A DNA stretch of 46,915 nucleotides from Oscillospiraceae bacterium (GTDB taxonomy: Bacteria > Bacillota > Clostridia > Oscillospirales > CAG-272). The translations under genes and the position numbers were made by a program. The notes beneath the pieces were generated by a model. That model saw nothing but the letters and a program-made list of their open reading frames with translations. It was not told the DNA's origin and did not search any database. Where the stretch lies: contig SVTR01000028.1 in the NCBI GenBank assembly GCA_015063685.1, positions 1-46,915 of the forward strand, in the 5' to 3' direction. Positions within the stretch are counted from its first letter, which is position 1, and each line of letters opens with the position of its first letter. Positions 22,901-29,886 of the stretch are shown here, in pieces.

Positions 22901-25900
22901 GAACAACTGACCGCATATATCCTTCCTGAAGGTGTAAAAGTAATTGCTGAGGATGCTTTTGAGAACTGCCACCTCATCAAGACCGTCTCCATTGGCGGAA
23001 ATCACCCCAAGCTCCTCGCCGATCTGACCAACGTGGAAACCTTGGTGATCACAGAAATGCCTACCGGCTATGTTTATTCTTATTTCGGAAGATTCCCCTC
23101 CACGCTTCGCAACGTAGTACTGGAAAAGGATGTCAAAATAAGCGCCCGCTCCCTTTTGAACCTGACCAATGCTACAATCTACGTGGCAGATTCAGAAAAA
23201 GATACTCAATGGGATGAAAACTTCCCCGGCTGGCATCAAGGCAACGCCGTGGTCTATGGTGACAAATGGATCAACGTTGTTTTCCACGATGAAAACGGAG
23301 TGATCCTCAGCAGTCAGATTTTCAAAACCTCCGCTATTATCCGTCAACCTTATATGGGAGATCGTACCGATGACATCTACCGTTATATTTTCATGGGCTA
23401 CGATATGAATGGTGACGGAAGCCCCGACACCATCCCCGCTACCTCTACGGCCGACTTGCACGCCTATGCTGTATACGCCCGGGAGTACCGTTGTGTCAAG
23501 GAAGGTCACCTGTACGGAGATCAGATCGTGATAAACGCCCCCACCTGTACAACGGATGGTTTGGCTTGCCAAGATTGTGTCTATTGCGGTCACCGCAAGA
23601 ATACGGCCATAGATGCTTTGGGACACGTTTATGAAAGCCAGGTAACCCTGCCCACCTGTACCGAACAGGGCTATACTACCCACAGTTGTACTCGATGCCA
23701 AGAAACCTATCGGGATACGGTAACAGCTCCTCTGGGACACAAGGCAGGAAGCGCGGCCACCTGTACTGATGCCCAAACTTGCACGGTCTGTGGCACAATT
23801 CTGACCGCCGCCCTGGGGCACGAGTACGACCAAGCCGTCATCCATCCCACTTGTACCGAACAGGGCTATACTAAAAACACCTGTTTGCGTTGCGGCGATG
23901 TTTACTGCGATGCATGGACGCTTCCGCTGGGGCACAAAACAGACAGTCCAGCCACCTGTACGGAAGCTCAGCTATGTACTGTCTGCGGGACGGTAGTGAC
24001 CCCTGCTTTAGGCCATAGCTTCTCTTCTGTTGTAACACCGCCCACCTGCACAGAGCTTGGGTACACCACCTATACCTGTTATCGTTGCGAGGAAAGCTAC
24101 ACCGATACATGGAGAGCTCCCACGGGACATTCGGAGGGGCCCGAAGCCGATTGTGTCAGCGATCAGATCTGTCTCGTGTGCGGCATCACGCTGGTGAAGG
24201 CCTATGGACATGATTACATTCCTACAGTAACGCCCCCCACTTGCACCGCTCAGGGTTATACAACCTTCAACTGCAGCAGATGTGACGAGAACTATCGAGA
24301 TGTATGGACGGATCCCGTGCCTCATACGCCCGGAGCTGACGCCACCTGCACGGAGGATCAATTGTGTACCGTCTGCGGAACGGTGACGACCCCAGCCTTG
24401 GGACATAGCTACGCTCCTGTTGTCACGCCGCCCACCTGTACGGAGCAGGGCTATACCACCTACGTCTGTACCCGTTGCGATAACAGCTACAAGACCTCCT
24501 GGACACAGGCTACGGGACACCAAAAAGGACAGGAAGCCAACTGTACCGAGGATCAGATTTGCACCGCGTGCGGTATCACGCTGGTGATGGCCTATGGACA
24601 TGATTACATCCCTACAGTAACGCCCCCCACTTGCACCGCTCAGGGCTATACGACCTTCAGCTGCAACCGATGCGATGAGAGCTACCGCGACGTATGGACG
24701 GATCCCGTGCCTCATACGCCCGGGGCTGACGCCACCTGTACGGAGGATCAGTTGTGTTCCGTCTGCGGAACGGTGACGACCCCAGCCCTGGGACACAGCT
24801 ACGATCCTGTTGTGACGCCGCCCACCTGTACGGAGCAAGGCTATACCACCTACGTCTGTACCCGTTGCGATAACAGCTACAAGACCTTGTGGACCCAGGC
24901 CACAGGACATTCAAAGGGACCCGAAGCCAACTGCACCGACAATCAGATTTGCACCGTATGCGGCATCTTGTTGGTCAAAGCCTACGGTCACGATTATCTG
25001 CCCACTGTAACCGAGCCTACCTGCACCGCTCAGGGCTATACGACCTTCAGCTGCAGCCAATGTCATGAGAGCTATCGAGATGTATGGACGGATCCCGTGC
25101 CTCATACGCCCGGAGCTGACGCCACCTGCACGGAGGATCAGTTGTGTACCGTCTGCGGAACGGTGGTGACCCCAGCCATGGGACACAGCTACGATTCCGT
25201 TGTCACGCCGCCCACCTGTACCGAGGAAGGCTTCACGACTTATACCTGCGCAAGCTGTCAGGATAGCTTCGTGGCCGAGCACACGCCGATAACGGAACAT
25301 AGCTACCATTCGGTGGTCACTCCTCCCTCATGCACGGAAGAAGGCTATACCACCCACACTTGTACGGTTTGCGGATTCATCATCAGGGATGATATTACCT
25401 CGCCTTCGGGACACGTCCCCGGGGAGGAACCAACCTGCACAGAGCACCAATATTGCATCACCTGCGGCAAGATTTTGACTCAAAAATTATGGCACGACTA
25501 TGACACGACGGTCATCCCCGCCAGCTGTCTGGGCCAAGGACATACCATCTATAACTGCCGACGTTGCGGACATTCCTACGTCAGTAATTACACTCCTGTG
25601 GGTGACCATGTGGCGGGTGCGGCGCCCACCTGCACAGAGGATCAGGTTTGTACCGTCTGTAATTCTACTTTGGCAGATAAGCTGGGACACGATAACACAT
25701 CCGTAGTGACAGATCCCACCTGCACCGAGGAGGGTTACACAACCCATACCTGTAACCGTTGCGGCTTCGTCTGCACTGACACCTACGTGGAGCCCTTGGG
25801 ACACACCGAAGGCAATCGCGCAGATTGCCTGAACGATCAGACGTGTACGGCTTGCGGTGTCATTCTGGCAGAACGACTGGGACATGACTACAGTCTGACC

Positions 25901-26653
25901 GTCTTTGAGCCCTCCTGTACAGAAGAAGGCTATACCGAATACCGATGCAACAGGTGCGGCGATCAATATCAAGATGATTTTATCAAGCCTCTGGGCCATG
26001 CCAAGGGAGCGGAGCCCGATTGTGAAAACGATCAGATCTGTACCACCTGCGGTATTGTTTTGACGGAAAGATTCGGTCATGATTACGAGTCCTCCACCAC
26101 TCCGCCCACCTGTACCGAGGCCGGTAGCGTCATTTGCACCTGTACCCGTTGCGGTGACTCTTACCTTGACGGCGAGCCTGCGCCTCTCGGACATTCCTCC
26201 AGCTGCTGGATCGTGGATCTGGAGCCTGCACCCGGGATTGAAGGCCAAAAGCATCTTGAGTGTACCGTTTGCGGCGAAATATTGGAATCTGCAATCATCG
26301 AGGCATTACCCTTGGAGACTGAGTCTGAGACCGATCTTGAGATCGACCTTGAAACGAACGGCCTGACCGATCCCGACATTGAGCCTGAGACCAAGCCCAA
26401 TCATGAAACAGACGGTGAGATCTCCTCCGGAACTGAGTATGAAACTCAACCCGATATCTTCCCTGAAACCGAAGGCGAGTCAAAGCAACCGGTCGAGACG
26501 GAGACCGTCGGTGAGTCTCAAAACGGAGCCATTACAGAAAAAGCACCCGCCGGTGGCGGATGCTCGGGCAATATTTTCAGTAGTATTTCCCTCTTAATGC
26601 TTGCGTTCCCTGCACTTTTCATGGCACTCAAGCGCAAAAAAGAAACCGAATAA
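13961..26653 (+). CDS. Giant surface protein: subtilisin-like protease, LRR array, Cys-rich repeats, C-terminal anchor
   Basis: This is a 4230-residue protein. ATG at 13961 is chosen because AAGGAG lies 7 nt upstream; an in-frame TTG at 13928 lacks such a site. Residues about 8-32 are a signal anchor. The S8 peptidase domain covers about 165-440, with Asp181 (VIDTGID), His229 (GHGTAVAG), oxyanion Asn321 (AAAGNES) and Ser383 (GTSFACP), so the triad looks intact. A Listeria-Bacteroides-type repeat follows (about 444-515). BspA-type LRRs span about 520-3100, interrupted twice by a roughly 100-residue non-LRR island (nt 20252-20560 and 22079-22370). A second small beta repeat lies at about 3100-3180. 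Cys-rich 65-residue repeats fill about 3190-4107, followed by a Glu/Thr-rich linker. The end is GGGC (Cys4201), a hydrophobic segment and a KRKKETE tail. It is probably a cell-surface protease-adhesin; the substrate is unknown. Confidence 0.93.
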   Translation: MKQLRKRKILIVLISVLVLSLIAGAVTLLILHRREQVLEQQQDAALQELYDNRGKYDEQSIVLTNTTKSRAEALAEAFGATLRITEDGSFATLTLPEGVSVFDIYEDEANRKHIEHLSLDYHASVQDLGISEEMGGLRLPMRPQSAPADTGYAQQTYLDYLNMQNVWGRTQGAGVTVAVIDTGIDTDHSEFAGRISEFSYNATEDKIVKDWLQEDGSYDWSLIEDEQGHGTAVAGVIAASVDGDGVVGIAPKVNLIVIKAECNENGTFKRTSDLVFALYYAIERDVSVVNMSFGTIGNNPFAEPARLAVDSDILCLAAAGNESSAAPTYPAADENVFGIGSLADNSWALADYSNYGENVDFVAPGTVYTTLMGGGYGYMNGTSFACPVSAGVMALYASQNRYADFKTTAELLYASCYDLGDLGPDRYYGYGALDVSALLLEKRGTVTFNMMTDELENTAQVFIRNHTLQNIPQPERLYAIFDGWYYDPQCTEEYVWYEDKFHTDLTLYANWVNEEDGIPYTYVELDDGTIEIRSYTGHRRYITIPDYIDGKLVSSIGEYAFAGNTRIREVTLPKYLKRIRTSAFSECANLVSIGIPDTVTEIEAYAFSGDVRLSGVILGKESQLVSIGNFAFAGCAKMRDFTVPAKVTVLSGSVFNGSTSLMSIEVDERNESFCAENGVLFTKNREKLICHPAGLNGSYTLPQSVREIDDYAFAYTHLSGVELSKAEVIGSFAFAYGQLKSVVLPHTVIRLGTSAFEGCSYMTSAVLSQSLTEIPAKAFSLTSLTSVDIPPSIARIESQAFYKIYTLTKVNFASDGHLTSIGAAAFFEDSVTSLSIPASVEFIDDSAFASIIALTSLTFEEGSGLNIISNNAFKDTISLTSVSLPEGLITLGENAFMNSGLLTVTIPASLQEMKAGAFASCHSLTSIFVDSQNSVYADVGGVVYLKDGSALVAYPAGNNRTEYTVENGVTEILAAAFQGAENLHYAHLPEGLLHVREYAFANTKSMERMVLPDSVEVLDEYSFAGCGAKAYDLSDNLREIKMYALSQNLRLTSIEIPDSVMQISNYTFAEDWNLRSVTFTENAKIPRISYGAFAYCGLTSFRVPASVSTMAQGAFMECTNLQSVTFAKDSQLTSISAYMFDGCSNLQSITFEEGSALTSIQAHGLEGLTKLTTLDLGDAKLQNIDNFAFRFCESLTRFDVPEGVTFLGRYAFYYCTKLAEVTIPATVDFIGRFAFLGTKDLNVYFAAETLPENLAEDWDHGTAGYYLGVTDVVTEGDWTYALLTDGGIAIIKYNGTAADIDLATLNLGGDIVNIGGEAFAYSTVEHITLPDTLVTIQAEAFYHSALKAVSIPANVTFIGRSAFADTPIESLTFVADAQVKTIEQSAFEHTEKLGGVVIPSSVTTLGRALFKNSGITSLTFADGFAMTEIPEEAFAYTHISSVIIPDSVTLINHNAFREIKELKSVTFGRGEELMIMSNAFYQSGLETVDIPENVSYVGEYAFVALPNLSAFTVSENNPYYKAVDGLLVSKNGHKLISVPAGRTGSLTVPEGIEVIGFGAFEDSKLSEIKFLENANILSFGYRAFYNADGITEMHIPASVIAIDYYAFAMCDNLQKVTFAESNNLKGVYEGAFYGCKNLSDIMLPDSIVEISDFAFYGCRRLTDIPVSETCEIKGIYDYAFAYAGFGGDYTTPETLIDIGAHAFMGNKFTSVTIPGTNYWDLVIGLGAFEQCNEITEITMPFIGASFEDDQFAWFGYIFGAGSHESNATYVPENLKKVSITRDITVLHAYTFYGLSALEEVSLPTSIRTIGHKVFEKTTFRYELSGTIEFLDLNGKPVTLASKALTGTGVSGSFKLSNKVQNLAVSAFENCKYLEGIELPASITSIPHRAFFGCESLVYVGIPDTVTSIDFGSFGDCKSLKEIFIPDGITKIGDSAFRGCESLEHIDIPDTISEFGSNALTNCSSLKELRVPPSVTAINLSNCSSLETVDLPEGITSVNFRACTKLKEIHLPSTVTSLPQSAFFGCESLKEIVLPEGMSSIERHTFRGCINLTSVVIPDSVTSIFDYAFSNCINLGEITLGSGLQNIYTGAFDNCTILYRINNRSNIQLSIGENYSNGKIAQYVKVIIDKDGNKTYRKGSEGFTFVDTPDGFRFIYEGGKYKLISYFGEAETVTLPMSINDQPYEVFNMRGVKRVIIPEGITSLASQAFRDCVSLEYIELPDSMTELGSYAFYGCTNLQEVKLPKELRRIPAYAFASCSALNDIQLPDTLERIDEYAFNFCSSLKSVPFPPSLTTIGDVAFEGCSSLTSITIPESTVNIGIYVFNLCFGLTEVNLPDTMTVLPESFLKSCTSLRTIHLPESLTEIGRYALASTGLVSIELPHGITHIPDSLFNSCKSLQSVTIPSSVTSIGQDAFYYCLGLESLTLPEGVTTLESFAFQHCHELKELVIPSSLTHIGRAAFIYCYELSSLSLPQGLQSIDKEAFSNCGATVTIHPDNPYFVAKDGIIYNKDMTQILYVSDHVTEAIIPAGVKDIQSAFSYHTQLKKISFEAGSAITQIPSGAFYGCSELSEIILPAGVKTIGNSAFYECKSLRYIEIPEGVTLIDAYAFAYSSNLETVIFPDSVTSISSYAFYECTGLVFMNLPKDLKSIGDSAFSRCFALPRLDLPEGLTSIGYSAFSACRNLTTVVLPQSLTSLGTYAFGSCESLYQIINRSDITLTLGSTNSDDITYYTKILTDKQGNVSYATDSSGGAYIVVDNFLYICRNDTYTMLAYLGNEASVTLPTDVNGHAYTIQKLRGVTRLTLPEGVTEIPSSAFGDCYSLVEINLPESLLSIGHGAFYGCENLRTVTIPDRVHLVDTSAFAYCTKLSSVTLSESLTAIGDAVFSNCSSLAQIDIPDGVTNIGSSAFANCSSLRSITIPDNVTNLGSSAFANCSALETIVLGDNITSIGADVFTETAYAQNPENWENGCLYIGNYLFDVDEQLTAYILPEGVKVIAEDAFENCHLIKTVSIGGNHPKLLADLTNVETLVITEMPTGYVYSYFGRFPSTLRNVVLEKDVKISARSLLNLTNATIYVADSEKDTQWDENFPGWHQGNAVVYGDKWINVVFHDENGVILSSQIFKTSAIIRQPYMGDRTDDIYRYIFMGYDMNGDGSPDTIPATSTADLHAYAVYAREYRCVKEGHLYGDQIVINAPTCTTDGLACQDCVYCGHRKNTAIDALGHVYESQVTLPTCTEQGYTTHSCTRCQETYRDTVTAPLGHKAGSAATCTDAQTCTVCGTILTAALGHEYDQAVIHPTCTEQGYTKNTCLRCGDVYCDAWTLPLGHKTDSPATCTEAQLCTVCGTVVTPALGHSFSSVVTPPTCTELGYTTYTCYRCEESYTDTWRAPTGHSEGPEADCVSDQICLVCGITLVKAYGHDYIPTVTPPTCTAQGYTTFNCSRCDENYRDVWTDPVPHTPGADATCTEDQLCTVCGTVTTPALGHSYAPVVTPPTCTEQGYTTYVCTRCDNSYKTSWTQATGHQKGQEANCTEDQICTACGITLVMAYGHDYIPTVTPPTCTAQGYTTFSCNRCDESYRDVWTDPVPHTPGADATCTEDQLCSVCGTVTTPALGHSYDPVVTPPTCTEQGYTTYVCTRCDNSYKTLWTQATGHSKGPEANCTDNQICTVCGILLVKAYGHDYLPTVTEPTCTAQGYTTFSCSQCHESYRDVWTDPVPHTPGADATCTEDQLCTVCGTVVTPAMGHSYDSVVTPPTCTEEGFTTYTCASCQDSFVAEHTPITEHSYHSVVTPPSCTEEGYTTHTCTVCGFIIRDDITSPSGHVPGEEPTCTEHQYCITCGKILTQKLWHDYDTTVIPASCLGQGHTIYNCRRCGHSYVSNYTPVGDHVAGAAPTCTEDQVCTVCNSTLADKLGHDNTSVVTDPTCTEEGYTTHTCNRCGFVCTDTYVEPLGHTEGNRADCLNDQTCTACGVILAERLGHDYSLTVFEPSCTEEGYTEYRCNRCGDQYQDDFIKPLGHAKGAEPDCENDQICTTCGIVLTERFGHDYESSTTPPTCTEAGSVICTCTRCGDSYLDGEPAPLGHSSSCWIVDLEPAPGIEGQKHLECTVCGEILESAIIEALPLETESETDLEIDLETNGLTDPDIEPETKPNHETDGEISSGTEYETQPDIFPETEGESKQPVETETVGESQNGAITEKAPAGGGCSGNIFSSISLLMLAFPALFMALKRKKETE
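23530..26280 (+). repeat. About 14 tandem 195-bp Cys-rich coding repeats with 390-bp higher order
   Basis: Units alternate a C-x9-C-x2-C half and a C-x5-C-x2-C-G half, each closed by a GH pair; 15 of the first type and 12 of the second can be read. In the middle the DNA repeats with a strict 390-bp period: gtatggacggatcccgtgcc starts at 24302, 24692 and 25082, which points to recent two-unit duplications. It is coding sequence, not CRISPR. Confidence 0.9.
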
Positions 26654-26658
26654 TTCTT

Positions 26659-26690
26659 CCCTCCCCCGTGTGAAAACGCGGGGGAGGGTT
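26659..26690 (+). terminator. Terminator of the protease/LRR gene
   Basis: The 10-bp stem CCCTCCCCCG/CGGGGGAGGG starts 6 nt after the stop codon and has a 10-nt loop and a short T-rich tail. Confidence 0.75.
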
Positions 26691-26906
26691 TGTAAGGCAT
26701 CTCTAAAAACTCATCGCACGCCGATATGACGGTGCTTTTTCCGTCATACGTCACAAAATTCTTTCGCATAGGGTCAACTATGCGAAAGAATTTTTTTAGA
26801 ACTATGCGAAAGAATTTTTTTAGAACTATGCGAAAGAATTTTTTTAGTCTGACGAAAAAATTCCTCGCATCTCGCCGCACGCTGAGTATTTAGAGATGTC
26901 CTGTAA
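26691..26906. mobile_element. MITE-like element, copy 1, with 5-bp target duplication
   Basis: The 206-bp element 26696-26901 begins GGCATCTCTAAA and ends TTTAGAGATGTCC, and is flanked on both sides by TGTAA (26691-26695 and 26902-26906). Inside is a hairpin ATGACGG/CCGTCAT and three perfect 24-bp tandem units at 26776-26799, 26800-26823 and 26824-26847. No transposase is encoded. A related copy lies inverted at 35133-35293. Confidence 0.8.
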
Positions 26907-26926
26907 TATAACTGAGAATACTTTTC

Positions 26927-27727
26927 TTACTTTTTCTCGCTTTGGGAGGGTGAGCACCCAAAAAGCGTCACGTAGTTACGATAAAACGTGGTATAATCCG
27001 AAAAACCGCAATGAGTGAAGACCGCCGTGGGACGCTCCCCCTCCGAAAGCATTTTCTTCGCCATCATGAGGCGCTTTTCCCGAATGTACTTCTGGGGCGT
27101 CTGGTGAAGCTCCCGCTTGAAGAGTCGGAACAGATAGCTCTCGCTCACAAAAAGCGCGGCGGCCACTTGTCCTATGTCGATGGGAGCGCAGAGATTGCGA
27201 TTCACATACCGCAAGAACTCGGATATCAGGGGGGAGAGCCGCGCGCCCTCGGCGGTAGTGCCGTCCCCCGAAAAAGCCCGCAGGCTAAAAAAAAGCTCCG
27301 AAAGCAAATGGGGCAGGAGCCTTGAAAAATCCTCCGCGGTACAGTTTTGGCGGTAGAGATCGCACCGACGAAACACATCCTCGGCCAAAGAGTTGCCCGC
27401 AAGGCTTACCACCTCCAGATGCTCCGGGATCAAATCCACCCCCTCCACCCCGTGGGCCTGGGGGTCAAAGAGAATGTCGTACCGTTCGTAACGGGCCCGC
27501 CCCTCAATCCGGATGAAATGGTAGCTCATAGGGCGGATCAAGATAAGATCCCCCTTTTTCAGTTTGTATTTTCTGTCTTCGATCACGTGGCTGGCGTCCC
27601 CATCCAGAAAGTAGATCAGCTCATAGGCATTGTGGGTGTGCATGGAGTAAGCGTCGCAGGGCAGATCCTCCGAAATTTCGTGCTTGAAAAACACGCGGTC
27701 GGTGGTCTGGATATAGTCGTTAAACAT
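26927..27727 (-). CDS. AraC-family transcriptional regulator
   Basis: This 266-residue protein has the usual AraC layout. The N-terminal cupin-type sensor domain (about 1-150) has HTHNAYELIYFLDGDASH and a GDLILIRP strand. The C-terminal double helix-turn-helix (about 165-262) contains DIGQVAAALFVSESYLFRLF and a second helix pair ending in the FSDYTTFYRNY signature. The start is ATG at 27727 with GGGAGG upstream. It is transcribed away from the amino-sugar operon across a 198-bp region with one promoter per side, so it probably controls that operon in response to a sugar or sugar derivative; the effector is unknown. No partner sensor or transporter lies next to it. Confidence 0.9.
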   Translation of the reverse strand: MFNDYIQTTDRVFFKHEISEDLPCDAYSMHTHNAYELIYFLDGDASHVIEDRKYKLKKGDLILIRPMSYHFIRIEGRARYERYDILFDPQAHGVEGVDLIPEHLEVVSLAGNSLAEDVFRRCDLYRQNCTAEDFSRLLPHLLSELFFSLRAFSGDGTTAEGARLSPLISEFLRYVNRNLCAPIDIGQVAAALFVSESYLFRLFKRELHQTPQKYIREKRLMMAKKMLSEGERPTAVFTHCGFSDYTTFYRNYVTLFGCSPSQSEKK

Positions 27728-27758
27728 TTTTCCAATCCTCCCTTTTTATCTTGACACC

Positions 27759-27787
27759 ATTGTAGCACATATGTTCATTTTTTGCAA
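27759..27787 (-). promoter_or_regulatory. Promoter of the AraC-family gene
   Basis: Minus-strand TTGCAA (27787-27782), 17-bp spacer, TACAAT (27764-27759), about 30 nt before the ATG at 27727. Confidence 0.65.
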
Positions 27788-27809
27788 TACTTTAATGCAT
27801 TTTTAGCCA

Positions 27810-27838
27810 TTTACTTTTCAAAAACTTTATTTTATAAT
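27810..27838 (+). promoter_or_regulatory. Promoter of the sugar catabolic operon
   Basis: TTTACT (27810-27815), 17-bp spacer and TATAAT (27833-27838). This gives a leader of about 80 nt before the ATG at 27926. The imperfect -35 box leaves room for activation by the divergent AraC protein. Confidence 0.6.
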
Positions 27839-27925
27839 TATGGTATAAAGTCCTGAAGCCGGCCGTTTTGCCAGCGGTCCAACGCCTTCGGGCTACCACC
27901 ATTCATTTGAAAAGGAGTCGGAACC

Positions 27926-28996
27926 ATGAAAAAGCTGAACGTCGCCATCATCGGTCAAGGAAGAAGCGGAAAGGACATCCACGGAAAGTATTTTCGCAGC
28001 GATGACAATACCCATTATGAGGTCAAATACGTAGTAGACGCAGACGAGTTCCGCAGAGGGGTCTCCGAGGAGATCTATCCCGGATGCAAGACCTTCCCCC
28101 GCTATGAGGAGCTGTTTGCCTTGGAGGATATCGACCTGGTGGTCAACGCCTCCTACTCCGAGATGCACTATCCCATTACCAAAGACCTTCTGCTCCACGG
28201 TAAAAACGTCCTGGTGGAGAAGCCCTTCGGCCGATCTCGCTACGAATGCGACGAGCTTTTGAAGATTGCGAAGGATAAAGGCGTAACCCTGGCGGTGTTC
28301 CAGCAGACCTTCCTCGCTCCCTTCTATGAGTTCGTCTACGACACGGTCAAGTCAGGCAAGCTGGGGGAGATCAAGCAGATCGGCATCCGCTACAACGGCT
28401 TTGCCCGCCGCTGGGACTGGCAGACCCTCCAGAAGAAATGCGCGGGAAGCACCTACAACACGGGGCCTCACCCCATTGGCATGGGTCTGGGCTTTCTGGA
28501 CTTTGACCCCAACGCGCAGGTAGTATACAGTAAGCTGGACACCGCCCTCACCAGCGGAGACGCCGACGACTTCGCCAAGATCCTCATAGCCGCACCGAAC
28601 AAGCCTCTGATCGACATCGAGATCTCCTCCATCGACGCCTACTCGGGCTACAACATCAAGGTCCAGGGCACCAAGGGAACCCTCAAGGCTACCCCCGCCG
28701 CCTATGAGATGACCTACATCGTGGAGGGAGAGAACACCGACCGTCCCGTTATCGAGGCGTCTTTGAAGGATGAGAACGGCAACCCCATCTACTGCTGGGA
28801 GCCCCTGGTCAAGCACGTGGAGGGAGAGCCCTTCAACGGCACCGCCTTCGATATCGGCACCGCCAAGATGTACGACCAGATCTACTACAAGATCACCGAG
28901 GGCAGACCCATGACCGTCACCCCCGAGATGGCGGCGGCAGTGATCTCGGTCATTGAGACGGTTCACGCTCAGAATCCCCTGCCCCTGAAGTATTGA
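27926..28996 (+). CDS. Gfo/Idh/MocA-family oxidoreductase
   Basis: This 356-residue NAD(P)-dependent sugar oxidoreductase starts at ATG 27926 with AAGGAG upstream. The Rossmann domain (about 1-125) has the dinucleotide loop VAIIGQGRSGKDIHG and the family motif EKPFG around residue 98, whose Lys is usually catalytic. The C-terminal alpha/beta domain contains an NTGPHPIGMGLGFL segment in the usual substrate-pocket position. It is the first gene of the operon that runs to nagB-like and nagA, so an N-acetylated or amino-sugar derivative is a plausible substrate, but the family is too broad to name one. It overlaps no neighbour; the next ATG is 10 nt after its stop. Confidence 0.9.
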   Translation: MKKLNVAIIGQGRSGKDIHGKYFRSDDNTHYEVKYVVDADEFRRGVSEEIYPGCKTFPRYEELFALEDIDLVVNASYSEMHYPITKDLLLHGKNVLVEKPFGRSRYECDELLKIAKDKGVTLAVFQQTFLAPFYEFVYDTVKSGKLGEIKQIGIRYNGFARRWDWQTLQKKCAGSTYNTGPHPIGMGLGFLDFDPNAQVVYSKLDTALTSGDADDFAKILIAAPNKPLIDIEISSIDAYSGYNIKVQGTKGTLKATPAAYEMTYIVEGENTDRPVIEASLKDENGNPIYCWEPLVKHVEGEPFNGTAFDIGTAKMYDQIYYKITEGRPMTVTPEMAAAVISVIETVHAQNPLPLKY

Positions 28997-29006
28997 GGTG
29001 AAGTCT

Positions 29007-29876
29007 ATGAAGCAAATTGCCATACTGGGCTGTGAGAATTCCCACGCCAACGCGTTTCTGAAGTTCATCAATGAAAAAGAAGAGTTCTCTGACATACAGG
29101 TCGTGGGCGTGTACAGCGATCAACGAGAGGCGGCGGAGAAGCTGCGGGAGCAGTTTGGTGTGCCCGTTATGGAGGACTACGCTGATGCCGTAGGCAAGCT
29201 CGACGGTCTCATCATCACTGCCCGCCACGGAGATAATCATTACAAATACGCGGGGCCCTACCTCGACAGCGGCATCCCCATGTTCATTGACAAGCCCATT
29301 ACGGTGAGCGAGGAGGAGGCTGTCGAATTCATGAGACAGCTCAAGAAGAAGAACACTCCCATTTCGGGCGGATCCTCTCTGAAGCAGGACGTGTATATCA
29401 AGCAGTTGAAGCAAGCCGCACAGGATGGTGTTGGTGGACATACCCTCGGCGGCTTTGTCCGCGCGCCTTACCAAAGTGTAAACCCCTATGGCGGCTTCTA
29501 CTTCTATGCCCAGCATCTTGTGGAGATGGTCTGTGAGATCTTCGGCCGCTTCCCTCTTACGGTGACGGCCAAGGAGAACGGCGGTCAGCTCCACGTCCTG
29601 TTCCACTATGAGGACTATGATTGCGTGGGTATGTTCTGCGACAACAACTACTATTATTACGCCTCTCGCATGGCCGAGTCCGACGTTCAGAGCTTGATCA
29701 TCCCCTCCACCGAGGATTGGTTCTACGAGGAATTCAAGGAGTTCTACGGCATTCTGTCGGGGGAGGCGCAGATGACCACCTACGAGGAATTCATCTCTCC
29801 TGTGTTCATTATGAACGCTATTCAGCGGTCTTTGGTAAACGGCACGGAAGAGCCTGTCCGTAGGATCGAGCTGTAA
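29007..29876 (+). CDS. Second Gfo/Idh/MocA-like oxidoreductase
   Basis: The product has 289 residues. ATG at 29007 is preferred over an in-frame GTG at 28998 because GAGGTG lies 6 nt upstream. The N-terminal Rossmann-like fold has IAILGCENSHANAF instead of the usual GxGxxG, and IDKPI stands where EKP is normal, so the catalytic Lys is kept. The protein is shorter than typical members (330-400 residues), mainly in the C-terminal sheet domain. Its pairing with the upstream oxidoreductase suggests sequential oxidation and reduction steps, as in oxidise-eliminate-reduce routes of sugar metabolism; that is inference from context. Confidence 0.82.
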   Translation: MKQIAILGCENSHANAFLKFINEKEEFSDIQVVGVYSDQREAAEKLREQFGVPVMEDYADAVGKLDGLIITARHGDNHYKYAGPYLDSGIPMFIDKPITVSEEEAVEFMRQLKKKNTPISGGSSLKQDVYIKQLKQAAQDGVGGHTLGGFVRAPYQSVNPYGGFYFYAQHLVEMVCEIFGRFPLTVTAKENGGQLHVLFHYEDYDCVGMFCDNNYYYYASRMAESDVQSLIIPSTEDWFYEEFKEFYGILSGEAQMTTYEEFISPVFIMNAIQRSLVNGTEEPVRRIEL

Positions 29877-29886
29877 GGAGCACACT

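Noticed and set aside
14105..26254. Several minus-strand ORFs of 100-480 codons opposite the protease/LRR gene
   Set aside because: They are low-complexity shadows of LRR and Cys-repeat codons, without start signals or domains.
26518..26880. 120-codon minus-strand ORF with KKFFRIVL repeats
   Set aside because: It runs through the MITE tandem units and the end of the protease gene; the repeats come from the 24-bp DNA units.
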